This document shows, piece by piece, positions 30,601-43,500 of a stretch of 64,000 nucleotides of DNA. The position numbers and the translations under genes were made by a program. Position 1 is the stretch's first letter. Each line of letters opens with the position of its first letter. Under the pieces are notes generated by a model. It had not been told where the DNA came from and ran no database searches. It saw only the letters and a program-made list of their open reading frames with translations. This DNA comes from Phoronis australis (taxonomy: Eukaryota; Phoronida; Phoronidae): assembly GCA_002633005.1 (NCBI GenBank), contig NMRA01000382.1, positions 255,096 through 319,095 of the forward strand, given 5' to 3'.

Positions 30601-33600
30601 GCGCTCACGTCATGTGCTCTGCGTTCATGCCATATGATAGCGTGACTCAAATTGCGCCCTAGCCTTCGGTTGGTAAATTTTACTCTTTTTGAAGTAGTCA
30701 CGCGTACTTGCATGCTAATTAATATTGCATTTGCTGCATAATTTGGCAGGCTAAGTTGTAATGTATTGTTGAAGAAAAATAAGTGAGTTCCTGACCGTGC
30801 TTTCGAAACCAATGGCAACTATGCAGTAGTCACGCGGTAACAGCGCCCGCTCTTCGCAGATTTAGAACATTATCTCGTTCGTACTGAACACCTGTAAGAC
30901 ATGTTCCCCAGGATCACTGATTGTGTTATGGTTACTTTGAACTTTATATACATCTGGCTGACGCATGTTACTTTGAGAATAAAGGGAACTCTGATCCACT
31001 AGGCCTGGTGTGACTTCCGTTCTCACGGTACTCGAAAAGAGTAAGATGGCGCTGCAACATGCCAGGCAAGTGAAACTCTAATGTTTCCCGAAAACGCTTG
31101 GGTCTAAACCAGAAAAATGACAGCCGCTGAAGTGATTGTTCGACTGTGCTGGGATGTTGAAATCATTAGGGACGGAAATCCTATGTTTCCATTCCATAAG
31201 CGAAGACAAGCGTCTCGTTGTTGCCTCGCCGCAATATTGCCTAGCTACTGGCCTTTTTAGAGTTTGAGAAATCATATAGTACACTGTATGCTCTTCTTTC
31301 GTCGCAGCCAAATGCAGGGTACCAAAACGGGGGCTCCTCGTAAAGTGTCATTTCAGGTATGCTCACGAGGCGTAAAAGTGGATGGCAGCCTTTTTACGGT
31401 GATAAAAATGCGTGATAACTGAGCCAATATTTTACTGACAGGTCGTTACGAAGAACTGATCCTGTTTAAATCGTTTCCTCTGTTCTTGAGCTTGTCATGG
31501 CTAAGAACAGTATAAGACCAGTATTGAACGGCTTGTCATTCAAGTTGTTCGTTAGACATTGAATTCAAGTGTCAATAGTTAGACCTGCTATAGAGCCGAC
31601 TTTTGTCAAGATACAAACTTATAATTCAAAACACTTAAAATTATAAAATTTGCCTAAAATCAACCCTTGCTCAGACTAGAGGGCTACAAGAAGTGACAGT
31701 TCGTTATTACACGAGAACAAACCTTCGTGGTCACGGTTTTATTTATATGCTCCCAAGATTGTCCCAAGAAGTAACGCATTGTCCGTCGGTGCCTTCTAAG
31801 ATTGAAGTAACAACTCAATCTGAGTAAGGAACTACACTGAGTCAGAGAAACTTCTTAAAGTCATAATTGGTCCTCACATAAATTTAGTTTCATAGTGGAA
31901 GGCCCGTTTAGCCGCAAAAAAAATAAACTGCTGATAGCATTTTGAATAAAATAGTCCAGGGAACCCAATTTCGGAAGTTTCTCGCACTGAATAATTATCA
32001 CAAGTCATATACATATACATTTGTATGAGTGCTCCAGTCAGACTTCAATAGACTTCTTTTTTCAGTCATGAGCCCATTTCTGACAAAAATAACTTTTTAA
32101 TCAGAACAATTACGGTCACAAAACTGACGTCGAAATGATAGACTACACTAGAGGTGGTTTATTGGTTTGGGGAGAACCTCCCATTCATCATTGCCCGTGA
32201 CTGGTTCAGTAACTTGGCTTGTCACGGCGAGCCCTTTTATTTTGCCCGATCAAGATTTCATGCAGTAGGGAACAGTCAGATTTTTACTTCTCATCTGAGT
32301 ATGGACCTAGAAGTTTATGTTGGCAAAACGCGTGTTTACAGTCGCTTTAACAAGAAGACGTGTTTAAGTAGTCGGGGGTAACTTTCTTGATCACGTTTGC
32401 ATAATCTCTAAGGTTTGGACAATATATTGGTTTCACTAAGTTGACATGTGGACTCTTAAAGCGCCATTGAACCATTGCTTCCCGTCAAAAGGAAATTTTG
32501 ATTTCGGCCACCTGACGTCATAAAATTGGTCTTATTTTGCACCTTACTCCGTGTAGAAGTTATCTCTTGGCTCGGGACGACCTGGTACTTAGTTATTTCT
32601 TCAGGTCTGAGGGACCTTAAACTTTTAGGAGCCCTTTGTCTGAAGGAATAACGAATTGTCAGTCCTTTTCAAGCCTGGCATCACTGCCAGTTTGACTGAG
32701 AAATGTGCTGGGACCAAATCCGTAACGGTAAGTAGCGTACAATATAAAGAAAAATATTGGTAGTTGACATGAAGCACGGGTTTGATGTTGCTTTATGAAG
32801 AATGTTAAATGAACTGCGACATCTGGTGTTGGCAATACACCTGCTTCTTCCATTTACTCAACACTCCACTGCAATATGCAAATTACATATCAAACGGGTC
32901 CAGTACTCAGCTACACAAGGTTTGTCTCAAACGTTCATGTGTCATAAAACACAAATCCACTTCCTGAAACGGCTATTGCGAGCATTGAAAGGTAAAACAA
33001 TCAAGGGAAACTGTGTAGAATTTAGCCGGACAGTTTAGAAACCCCTACAAGACCACTCGATATTGATTTTGCGATTCATTTTGCTGGCAAAATCCGCCAC
33101 ATCATCGTGGCTTGGATTTTTTTTCTGCTTCAGACGTATCAAGGAGGGTATATGGCGGTGAAAGGCCTAATTCGATTCAGGGCACAGTGCAGGTTTAAGT
33201 AATTGGAAAAAGAAATTGCTAAGAACCAGCTGCAGTATATGAAAGTCGTACCTGAATATTCTACAATAGTCATACACGTATCGTATCGTGGAGGACAGGA
33301 GAGCTCTTGTTCCTCGTCCACGCAGTGAAAGTTCGAGATTTCACGATCACATTTGTAACACTTGATGGCGCTGGTGGCTAGAATTAAATATATGAAATTA
33401 TAAAGCAGAGAACGTTAACTTGTAAGTTCAGAATGGTAAAAGAAATTAAAGCTAGATGCAAAATCCGTTGTCTCACAGCCGCAATTCTGTTACCGCGCAT
33501 GCACTTAAGCAGGTGCACGAGCAAATTTCAAAGCATTAACCTCTCATGTTGCCTTTGGCCAACAAGGTTCGCGGAGACGTTATTCAAAATCCAGCGTTAA

Positions 33601-34231
33601 AAAACACATTATAACTTTATTTCCAGGCTATTCTCACAGTGTTCATATTTATCATACAAGTAGCTTGTCGTGCATGGTCGCGTTCTTTGAAGAACGCAAA
33701 TGGACTCCTACAACCATCTCACTTCTGACCCACGAGTCTCCTGCTCGGCATGTTCGCAATTAATATCCAGACAAAAACCCGAATGAGGCGACGGCAACAG
33801 TAGATTAACACAGGGTACCTGAACTCGTTCAGGACCCTAAGTTTCCCTGATTACCCCCAGAATTTGAAGTTGGGTCTCAGATCCCAAGGCTGTATTCCAG
33901 GTTCAATAGTGGATATATCTGAGCTGCCTGAATAAGACAACGTGAATGACTGTATGTCAGCAGCGAAATTTTCTTGTCAAAAACTTAATTCTTGCTGCAA
34001 ATTTATCCATGGTAGTCTGTGGACTGGTTGCATTCGGAGCTCACCACGGATAATCCGAGCCGATGACTACACAAAAGATGCTATAACTCCCTGTATATCG
34101 TTGAATCTTTGATTATACTGTGTGTATATATCAATATACTAGGTATAATTATACTTACAAAATGGATCTTCAAATCTGTAACTAAACACGCTGTGAGCCA
34201 CTGAGTATAGCACAAGTACGACTGTAGCCAT
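27427..34231 (-). CDS. Ly6/uPAR three-finger domain protein, secreted and probably GPI-anchored (three exons)
   Basis: Three - strand exons join in phase to give 142 residues. Residues 1-17 (MATVVLVLYSVAHSVFS) look like a signal peptide. The domain starts at K-C-Y-K-C (31, 34) and ends in the C-C...C-N signature (109-110, 115-116). There are twelve cysteines: 31, 34, 43, 52, 59, 78, 84, 97, 106, 109, 110 and 115. N89-Q-T is an N-glycosylation site. The small residues NSGG (118-121) precede a hydrophobic tail (127-142), the layout of a GPI-anchor signal. The ITKRC motif (74-78) recalls the LYPD6-like branch, whose members act at the cell surface on Wnt or nicotinic receptors. The exact orthologue and ligand are unknown. 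Exon boundaries (signal | first half | second half) match the classical Ly6 gene structure. Confidence 0.85.
27867..27990. repeat. Diverged tandem repeat with an ACGAGCGAAATCTCGGTCG core
   Basis: Three cores (acgagcgaagtctcggtcg, aggagcgaaatctcggctg, acgagcggaatctcggtcg) alternate with gatttcggtygyaaaac spacers. Units are about 40 and 60 bp. Its origin is unknown. Confidence 0.7.
28605..28672 (-). repeat. tRNA-derived SINE or tRNA relic
   Basis: On the - strand, TTAGCCAGCTGAGC resembles a tRNA A box, and GGTTCGATTCC, 28 bases later, is a perfect B box. The acceptor and T stems do not pair well, so this is not a functional tRNA. It is probably the head of a SINE. Confidence 0.5.
29517..29564. 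repeat. Palindromic TACTCTGGTACCCGCGG repeat, copy 1
   Basis: CTGGTACCCGCGG and CCGTGGGTAC form a hairpin around an AT-rich loop. The same 18-base end occurs, inverted, at 44757-44811. Confidence 0.5.
33252..33377 (-). CDS. Ly6-like exon 2: first half of the three-finger domain
   Basis: The acceptor is taattctag| and the donor TATTCAG|gtacga. CC completes Ser (T+CC), and 41 codons follow: AIKCYKCDREISNFHC to YDTCMTIVEYS, leaving G. C-Y-x-C opens every Ly6 domain, and D-T-C-M-T is a common mid-domain motif. Confidence 0.87.
34159..34231 (-). CDS. Ly6-like exon 1: signal peptide
   Basis: The ATG at 34231-34229 opens 24 codons and leaves T. The donor is CATTTT|gtaagt. The hydrophobic stretch TVVLVLYSVA with a likely cleavage after AHSVFS or so marks a secreted protein. 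Confidence 0.75.
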
Positions 34232-35999
34232 GCTGGTTGGCATATGATATTAATATCGAGTTTAAATGAAAATTCATATATAGTTTACGATATGAAACAA
34301 CTTCCTCCAGTGCGCCATTTAGCGAAATTAAACTGCTGCTGGGGTCACGTGTTAGCTGAAGACTAAGTCAATACCTTTTATATCAAAATCGAAGAAGACT
34401 GGTGAATCGGTTAATTTGTGACAGCTGGAATCTACGCCGTTAATTGTTGCTTTTACAACCCCAGCACGTGTGTTATGTCCGCACCGCTGATTGCTCTTAG
34501 GGAGACGAGTATTGAAGCCTCTGAGAGGCTCTTATTTTGAGAAATTATCATTATTCAATCCAGTTACCTACCCTAGATTGCACTGGAAACATTTCATTTT
34601 CTATATCCAGATCAATACCATGCATTAAACAAATTAGACTGTCGCATTTACAATGTACTACAATTCATGAAGATGGTTGACTGGCCCCGATCTGACTTGT
34701 GGCCAGAGCGGTACTGTAGCTCATTCTTTGGTGAAATGAGATACGCAGCGTCATACATGTAAGTATAATTAGTGGTGAAAATATGCTGTGTAACCACCTT
34801 CTGTGAGAAATCAATTTTTGGTTTGGATCACTTAATGCTGTATCCGATTCTTAAATCCCTGATTCCTGTGCTTAGGAACGCCACATAATGTTGCGAGTCA
34901 CAATCGCAGCTTCCCGCTGGTTGTAGCAGATGATGCATAATTAAACGCATGTAGGTCACAAGTATATTTCTAAACATTGTGTTGCAACAAGTTTCTGTAC
35001 TAGCATCTGGGTAATTGGTCGTATTTTATTCAACGTCGAGCTGCATCTACGGAAGCGTATAGGTGCCACAACACTGCCTAACACCACGACATCCTGCAAA
35101 CTTCAAACACCCTGCAAACAACACCGCCACAATGACTACAAGACTACTCTACAACACGTTGATATATCTGGGGGGCAGTACTTCGCTAGCGATAGGGGTC
35201 AGCCGCCCCCAGCCCCCAGAACCCATCCCTATATGCAATTTTACCATGACCTAGTCTATAGTGTCAAGGTGACCCATCCAGTCCCCAAATCCACAAAATG
35301 TAGTGCTGTAGTGGGGCGTAGGCGGACGTAGGCGCAGCCAACCACCTTTTGGTGTTTGAACGTAGCGCCTACGCACCGGCAATGCTCACGGTGATACGGT
35401 GGGCTTTGGGCGCCTACTTACCACTAATTTTTCCTCTACACAATCGGACAAAATGCCGACACCACAGCCAACTTGAACACGAATCGAGCTACTGGGCCGA
35501 GGTACGATACCACCACGTGCAACACGCTAGAACAATGACTAACACAACGTTAGGTAGACTAGGTTCAGTTTAAGCACGATTGAGAAGGGGGCATCCAGAA
35601 GTTATCAGTTTCAAACAAAACTACGAAACAACAAAATCCGTAGTCTTGTTAGATTGGGGTAGAATTTTCCGAGAACCAAATTTAGCTTCCACTCAGCAAT
35701 TCGCAGATTTCAGTCGGACAAAAACAGTAACAAAATATCAGATTCAGCTTTGAAGACTCGAGAACCTGGTGATTATTTTTGCTAACCAATCATTGGTGCA
35801 ACTCTTACCAGAGCATTGTGGTTTTGGACGTTTTGTCTAAATTCTAAAATTACAAAATTGGCGCCGGACAAATTGACCGTGGGAGTAAGCTAGGGGTTAC
35901 CTGAAGGTCACGTTTTTCAACAAGGAGGTCGACGGTCATTAAGCACGCAGATTTTTGCAGAAACAACAGTCATAGAACACAAACATATCCATCGTGCAT

Positions 36000-36259
36000 G
36001 CGCGCACCCAGCCTTTAATATGGGGGCTCGAATTTCTAACAAAGTGAAGCTTTTGCTAACAAAAAATGGGAGGATTATAAAAAAACGGGGTACCACCTTC
36101 AGAACTGTAAACTGTGCGTCTACGCCTTTTTAGTGGATTTTGTCACATTTTCTCGGACATTTTGTTTCTCTCAGGCTGAGGCAGACATTTTACCTACTTC
36201 ACCAAATTGGGGGCTCGTTCGAACCCACCGAGNCCCCCCCCCCCTGAGTGCGCGCATGC
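36000..36259. mobile_element. MITE with TGCGCGCACCCAG ends, copy 2 (inverted)
   Basis: The left end is TGCGCGCACCCAG and the right end CTGAGTGCGCGCA. The interior blocks (ttagtggattttgtcacattt, ctcaggctgaggcag) are in reverse order relative to 24681-24898. An N at 36233 interrupts a C run. Confidence 0.7.
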
Positions 36260-37326
36260 CGTGAGAAAACAAAGTTTTACCATGAGTGGGTTCCGAACAA
36301 CTGCATTCACAGTGGCCGACTGTGTAACTTTACGATTACGATCATTCCTATTGACAAGTCTGCGTATTTAGCCAAGTATTAGTCAATAGAGTTAAACTCA
36401 GTATAAGCAGGAATATTCTCAAAGAGGTAGAAACCACGTAAAATTTTATTGTTTTCTTACTTTTTACCATGCTGCGATTCCTTGGGTCACGTGACCATTT
36501 TTTTAGTAAAACATAGCGAAGATAAAGGTGCATTAAATGATACATGAAGCAAAACTACAATTTCAAGAATATGACCACATTTCATTGATGTAAATATTGA
36601 GGATGAAATTTCAAAACACGCTCTTGGAATTTTCTAAGATGTCATTTCGTTTTCATTTGGGGCATCTTTTAAGTGTCGTATGTTCTAATTTTTAGCCCTG
36701 TTCCAAAAAGCATTTTTTTTCAAACCAGTCCTTATTTGATTTTGGAGAATTGTGAATAAACCAGGGTATCTGAAGTTTTCAAGATAATACAATCAACCAT
36801 TTTTGAGATATGACGTTCTGAATTTAGTCAAACTTGGACATTTTTAAGGGTCTCACATCACATTAATGTTGATACCGTTATTAGGAAACTAGACCTAAGA
36901 AAAGCTCTTCAGGTGTTCTAGGCCGAGCAGACACCAGGGACGAAGTGGAATTTCTTTCATTAGGAGAATTTTACATTTTGAACATTATCGTGCAAACCGT
37001 TTGATTGCCCACAGCACAATTTCATAGCAAGATGGTCACATAGATTTTTTTTCATAACGCTTGGAAATCTCACAGAAATACTCCTCCACAGAAGACCGTA
37101 CTCGCTGCCCTCTAACGCCATCTAGCGACACGGCGTATGTCGTTATGTCGCGTCAGCTGTAATGTATGGTCTGGAGTTGAAGATCTATGATGATAGTTGA
37201 CTCAAACCTATGAAAGTTATTGTTGCCGCTTACTTCATTTAACATTCAAAAACAAACTTTCACGTTCGAATGACCTGCTCAATTCTGAAAAAATCAATGT
37301 ACAAAATTTAGCACAGCAGTACAATC

Positions 37327-37482
37327 CAGTGGCGGATTTAAGGGGTGGCAAGGGGGCCATGGCCCCTAAAATTCTCCCAGATTGGATTTGGCAGTACAGG
37401 AGTGCAAATATCTGACAGGAAAATCCTGGCTAATACTCTGCCCTGCCCCTCCCCACAACCCAAAACCCTGGATCCGCCTCTG
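37327..37482. mobile_element. hAT-like non-autonomous element, CAGTGGCGGAT ends, copy 3
   Basis: The left end is CAGTGGCGGATTTAAGG and the right end CCTGGATCCGCCTCTG. The flanks caatc/gaatc are a near-perfect 5-bp duplication. It matches the copy at 9481 over almost its whole length. Confidence 0.75.
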
Positions 37483-38402
37483 GAATCCGTACACTATTGT
37501 CGCTGTCTTGTTAACAAATGAGTAGTTGATATTGATGATACAATTAGGAATGACCCCACTAATCATGCGAGTGAATGGGGTTGGCCGGCGATGTGGTGAG
37601 AGAACACATCCATATATTTAAAACATATTTTCGACAAAATATCTACATGTAAAAGGGAGCTTTTTCAGAATTTTTACACAAAATTGCTCTCTAAATAGGT
37701 ATTTGTTGTCCGAACTCACTGTTTAAATGGGTACGTATCCACATTTTCGTCCAAATATACTCTTGTACCCCCGGCCGTGTCGGATACCACTTGTTCGTTA
37801 TTTTGGTCATTTACTTTGTGATATGACGTTGGTTTCGTAAAATGTAACAATGGTACATTTCTCGCATGTCCTTTCTACGTAAAATGTAACAGTTGCTACG
37901 AAATTTTACATTTTATCACGTATCATGGTATTCTGATCGCCGCAACTATTCTAAAACAACCACAATGATCAAAACGTGTGTCAGTGATCAAACCAAGGAG
38001 TCTAGCTTATTGCGATAATACACACCTCAACGGTGGATTCGTGTTTTTATCAATTTGAAATGCACTTAGCAGTCAGTTAGACCAAACACAAACCACTGCG
38101 TAACAAAATCAGCCTGCTTAAAATGCCACTATTAAGGCATTTAGTCCATAACAGACAGACAATACTAACGTGCAACATAAATCCGGTCCAATTTGACCCC
38201 TAGAATTTAGACCCCATGAGTAAATTGGCCCTAAGCCATGTTTTACAAAAACGAGCCCTGATGCCATGAACTTTAAATTAGCCGTCATTACAGCAGATTA
38301 CGTGAACATTAACATTGCTTATTTCTAGAGTATCTGGTTTATTTACCGTTATATTTATTGAAGTACTTAAACTATCGATGTCCCATGTCATTCTGCTAGT
38401 GT

Positions 38403-38714
38403 ATCTCTCTCTCTCTACCTCCCTCTCCCTCTCCCTCTCCCTCTNNNNNNNNNNNNNNNNNNNNNNNNNNNNNNNNNNNNNNNNNNNNNNNNNNNNNNNN
38501 NNNNNNNNNNNNNNNNNNNNNNNNNNNNNNNNNNNNNNNNNNNNNNNNNNNNNNNNNNNNNNNNNNNNNNNNNNNNNNNNNNNNNNNNNNNNNNNNNNNN
38601 NNNNNNNNNNNNNNNNNNNNNNNNNNNNNNNNNNNNNNNNNNNNNNNNNNNNNNNNNNNNNNNNNNNNNNNNNNNNNNNNNNNNNNNNNNNNNNNNNNNN
38701 NNNNCTCCCTCCCT

Positions 38715-38752
<38 letters not shown>
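38403..38752. repeat. CT microsatellite with a 260-base assembly gap
   Basis: CTCTCT, CTCCCT and CCCT repeats flank Ns at 38445-38704. Arg/Glu and Leu/Ser open frames across it are artefacts of the repeat and the Ns. Confidence 0.95.
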
Positions 38753-38755
<3 letters not shown>

Positions 38756-40414
38756 TCGAATGGTTTCACCTTTGTTTGTCAACAGCGCTACGTAGGGTTC
38801 ATGTCTAAACTTTTGGCCACACACCAAATGTGAAACTCAACCTCTCCCCAGGGTATTCATTGTGTGGTGCACCTTTACAAATATCAAAATTTATGTTTTA
38901 ATTTTTTTTCACCCATTACTTCTGGGAGTCTGATTTTCTGAAAGTGTGCGGCTCCTGTCCTCAACCAATGATTCGGTTTCCTTCATGAACTCGGATTACA
39001 AAGTTGAGGATGTCTAGTTTTGAATGGATATGCATTGATTTCAAGCAAGGTTTGAATAAACACAGTGTACAGTGTACGCTAAATGAATTAATATGTTTTA
39101 TAAATGCAAACATTTGTGCACACCTTTCATTATGGGGGAACCGTTTCAATTGCTAGAACGGTCATGATCCTCTGATATCGTTGTCCGCTGAAAAAACGTG
39201 ATTTAAGTGATTTAGGCGATCGTTTACATGTTTTTTTATACCCTGACAGTCAGGGAAAATTGCGTACAGAAGGGGAGGGGGGAGAGGCAGGGCGAGTATC
39301 CGGGGCATCCACATTCGTAGGACATCCAATTAATATAAACGTTTTGAAATTGCGACTGGTTTGTAGTTAAATTGAATAAAGTTTCTATTTTAAGTTTCAT
39401 TTTTACCTATTTTAGTACTAGGGTACACGCATTTAAGTACAGTGAGGGGCATTACATAAAGTAATCGCCCCGGACATCATCAAACCTCTACACGCCAATG
39501 GCCAAGGATGTCGTCGTTCAGTGGTTCTCGTACAATGCATGTATCACAGCAGACACCTCCGAGTGGCATCATTTGGTGACACTCCTTCCAAACCCCTGAA
39601 GTGATTTTATTCAGCTTACTAAACGTGACAGCAACTGGCTGGTTTCAACTAGGACTCAACACTCGGTGTCGTAGCTAATACAAGCTTCTGCGTGCTTACG
39701 CTACTGAGTATCCGGGTCCTATACGCACCGACCGCACTTCACGAAGTTCTCTGGTCTCGGATAGTCGTTCGCACTAAAAAAGACTTCGAGCTAATGTTAA
39801 AGCTTACCCTTTACTAGTAGAGATGATATCACAAGGCTCGTGGTCAAAGTCCACTGAATCATCCATGAGTAACCACAATGCCGTTTATTTTTACCCATGT
39901 TCCATCATACGGAGCCGCAAAGTACAAAGCCACCAGCGCACTTTGGCATTCACGTAGTCACGCTATATAATAACTTGCACTTTATAATACAGAGACCAGC
40001 AGGCCACTATATATTTTCACTCATTCAAGTATTCATGTCACAAAATAAACACGAGTCGTGCTCTCGTTGCGTGCTGAACTGGAAGGAGCGCTCAGCGCGA
40101 AGGCAACGAGACCAACATGCATAAATCAACTAGGCCTTTACACATGGGGGCCACGGAAGATAGTGAGTCACTATATTCTCTCAACTGTGAATTTCTGCGC
40201 ATATTTTATCCTGTAATATATAATAAACACCGCCATACCCATTCTGCGCACATGGGCTTTATGATTCGAAAATAATCTCTGGAACAATGCCAGATTGTGC
40301 CGAAGATACTGCCAAATTACGAGTGCAAGTTTCCAGCGGTAGTATGCAAAACATAGATTTTTTAGTTTTCAGGGATTTCTTCGTAACATCTTTTAATTTC
40401 GCAAGACATCTTAC

Positions 40415-40547
40415 AGCTACCACTGACGAAACCGCAAGGTGAATTCCTTGACGGTAAACCCAGTGAAATATGGCCTCTCGGTGCCCAGTCAGATCTTCAT
40501 GGATCAAGTCTCCAAGGAAAACTAGCGACACGGTGTGTGCGGCGTAA
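40415..40547 (-). CDS. Candidate orphan exon, function unknown
   Basis: The acceptor is gcgtttgttccag| and the donor GTAGCT|gtaaga. They enclose 133 bases with 44 open codons in one phase: a first part with HTVSLVFLGDLIHEDLTGH, then HWVYRQGIHLAVSS. GC is higher than in the flanks. No family was recognised and no phase-matched neighbour was found. Coding status rests on splice sites and composition only. Confidence 0.25.
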
Positions 40548-43500
40548 CTGGAACAAACGCCATCATTCATAATCTAGTGTAAATGTGTGCTAACTGAATG
40601 GAACTGTCGATTTCAACACGAGGTTTTGATACGAACGCTGAGAGTTGTTAGAGTTTTCTTTGACTGACTGTCAAAAGAGTGCATATTTCGAGTTATGTTA
40701 TAGAGTTATTCCCAGGCGCGAATCCAGGAGCAACAAATCCCCATGCCTTACGTCAAAACGCCTTTGGTTTGAACATATCTGTTGTAAATCGACCTGATTG
40801 TACGTCTTACTCTAATTGTAGGCCTAAAAATAACTGGCATGCTATTACTAGTCAGATCATCCACTAGCTTTATTTATTGAAAGGATGGTTAGTTTTTGTC
40901 GCAAAGAAAATATGTCCCTCGTGGAAATTTCCGGCAATTCAATGCAATCAACTATGCTCTATCGCGGCAAGGGTGTGTAATTCGGCTCTGGTGTATCTCC
41001 TCGGTCAGTTGCCAAATTTACGTTTGAGGTCAGTGACCCAGGGTTAGCTATAGGTTGTCTACTTGGTATTGACACGGGTAACCAGGGGTAGCGATTGTTC
41101 TCGAATGGGCTGTGCAGAGTTGTAATTCCTGTCCCACTGAATTGAAAAATTCCAGAGGAAATGTTTTGTCTTTAACTTTTGCGGGCTGTCAGCATTCATG
41201 ATGTAGGCGAAACTTTCTTTTTAATCAGATAATAATACTGCTTGATTACGCCAGTTCACAGATTAACAAAGCCTACTTCATAGTTACGCCCTTTTTACAG
41301 ACACACCGGCCTTTGTTTTCTGACAGTAGTTTGGTATTCCAAAAGAAGGCAAAACCGCGAAACGCAGTGGAAAACAAAGGCCAACAAAATAGAATGTAGC
41401 GAACCTGGCGTTCGTTTTCGAAGCTGTCGTACTTGTATCTGGTGAAAGAGGCAAATCCTAATCCCTGAGGCAGTACGGTAGCAGTTGCATCGCAGGAATG
41501 AGCGCCAGGTGTCACCACCAGGTGACAAAAACGGCGTGGAGGCAGCTTTCGTGAACACCCGTACATTAATGTATACAAGACTGTCGCGAATTACGTAACT
41601 TCGGAGAGGTTACTATGGAAACATCATAGGAAATCTTTATGTAATTGCTTAGGAATCCCAGTAGATAATTATATGGCGCGAGTTGTTACTGCCGCGGACT
41701 GGTTAATACGGTACAGAAATCTTAGTGCTGGTTGGTATTCAGTCAGGCCAACACTCATGGGACTATTTAGGAGAATGCAAGTCGTTTTCAGAAAAGGCGT
41801 GTTACTGATAGGTGTTGAGATGGGGCTCATTTTAGTTTGGAGGTGAGTTATCTATCGAGAGATAAATATCTGCAACTTTCTCAAATTAGGAAAAATTGTC
41901 CCTGTTGTTTTGTCCAAGCGGCAAAACGAGTCTTGCTTTGACAGAGCGTATTTCGCGGACCAAGTTAAAGCCTACATAAAATGGTTGTTAATCATTCCCT
42001 TTCATGGGACGCTCGTGGCGTTGAAAATGTCGTGTAAACTTTTATACCATTTGGAAACTTGTATTAAGCAAAAGTAAACATTCGACAGTTATTTGACTTT
42101 TTCTATTGGTGTAATGTAACTACACATTTGAAACACTGAGCTCGAAATCTGCCGAAGGGCAAACTTCTCTACTTCAATGTGTTGGAGATCGAGCACTTTC
42201 GTATAATAGGGCATAATTTTATCTAATGCCATGGACATTTCACTGTTTAACCTTAGTTCTTGTTTTACAGTAGCAGTTGTTTTTTATCATTCGTGATGCA
42301 ATGACTTAGACCTACAGATTGGACTCTCCTCTGTTAAGAACGAACTTTTGGTCTTAACCATTTACCGTGGCTGATCTCAAAATATTTTGTTATGTCAGAT
42401 CCTTTGGTTCTGAAAGGAAATTGCACTTAGTTTATCCTTGTGAGCAAGCTCATTAAGTTCGATGGACCCGCCGCTTAGAAATTTCTTTCAGTCTAAACAC
42501 CAAGTAAAAAGTTCTTACCGGAAGACGAAATTTTAAGGAGGACGCCTTGTAATAAAATCTTAACGGTGTTAATTCATCACAGACATGCAAAGTAGGGCAT
42601 AATTTGCGTGGTGTCATTTTTGGTTAAAAGAGATTTTAGCGTGTATTATATGTAAATTCAAACATTTAATTATCATAACAAGAAGTGATCCAGCCGATGA
42701 GACGCGCATTTTATGAACACGTGCTTGATTTTTATTTCACAGTGAGCCAGATATATTTCAATACATTCATATTGATCAGCATGGAGAAAAAATAGCAAGA
42801 AGACAATCAAGTTATGCCTTTGATAATGTTTTATTTTAGATCATTCCGTTAGTTACTCATTTGGTAAGGATGTTCAGCTTAAAAGTGTCATTTTGTAGCA
42901 AAATTTTCCTTGTAATGCAGTTTTGCTATTAATATTAGCACTAGGTAATTTATTAATTAACAAAACTTAAACTGTCGATAGATTCAACAGACTTTTCAAA
43001 TTTTCAACAACCTCTTTCTCGCTCTATGGCGAGTAGCAACCAGCCATTATGCAATGTTATTCGGGGTGCTGACGATTTATGTTCTCATCAATCCTAAAAT
43101 ATTTAAAGTCAGACTTGGCTTGTATGATTGCTATGCAACTGTTGTGTTTTTATCCATTTTTGGATCGCGTTCGTGAAAGATAACGTGTACATATATGATT
43201 GTGTACATCAGTCGATAGCATGATTCATAGCGGTGTTGCGTACGGTAGCAATTAGCGGCTTATATTTGACGGTGTGTGCGTGTTAGCCAACTTTGCTGAT
43301 TGCACAAATTGAATTCATGCATAATTCCGACTACTTTGACTCGTGTCAAATTCTTGCAACACGAAGTTCATTCCCCTCTCCGCAGGCGCACGCGCACATG
43401 TCGTTAATATACATAGCCACCACTGGCACCAGAGGGCACTGTTTGATAATCGCTTTGATAGTATACAAAACGTAATTTGACAAAGCCGTTTGTTGTTTTG

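Larger units (their letters stand above)
27657..33251. other. Ly6-like intron 2 (5.6 kb)
   Basis: It contains a CGAAATCTCGGTCG-type repeat (27867-27990), a tRNA-like repeat (28605-28672) and a palindromic repeat (29517-29564). No open frame in it shows a recognisable domain. Confidence 0.7.
34232..40414. other. No gene recognised; repeats
   Basis: It starts with the presumed upstream region of the Ly6-like gene. It holds inverted gtaggcgc/gcgcctac blocks (35310-35415), a MITE (36000-36259), a hAT-like element (37327-37482), inverted cgtaaaatgtaac blocks (37836-37921) and the CT gap. No coding exon was identified. Confidence 0.5.

Noticed and set aside
38278-38833. Arg/Glu and Leu/Ser frames of 143-172 codons
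   Set aside because: They are made of the CT microsatellite and Ns.
41273-41578. - strand frames of 87-101 codons as exons
   Set aside because: Only a weak donor (gccag|gttcgc) and no confident acceptor. Two overlapping frames are equally open.
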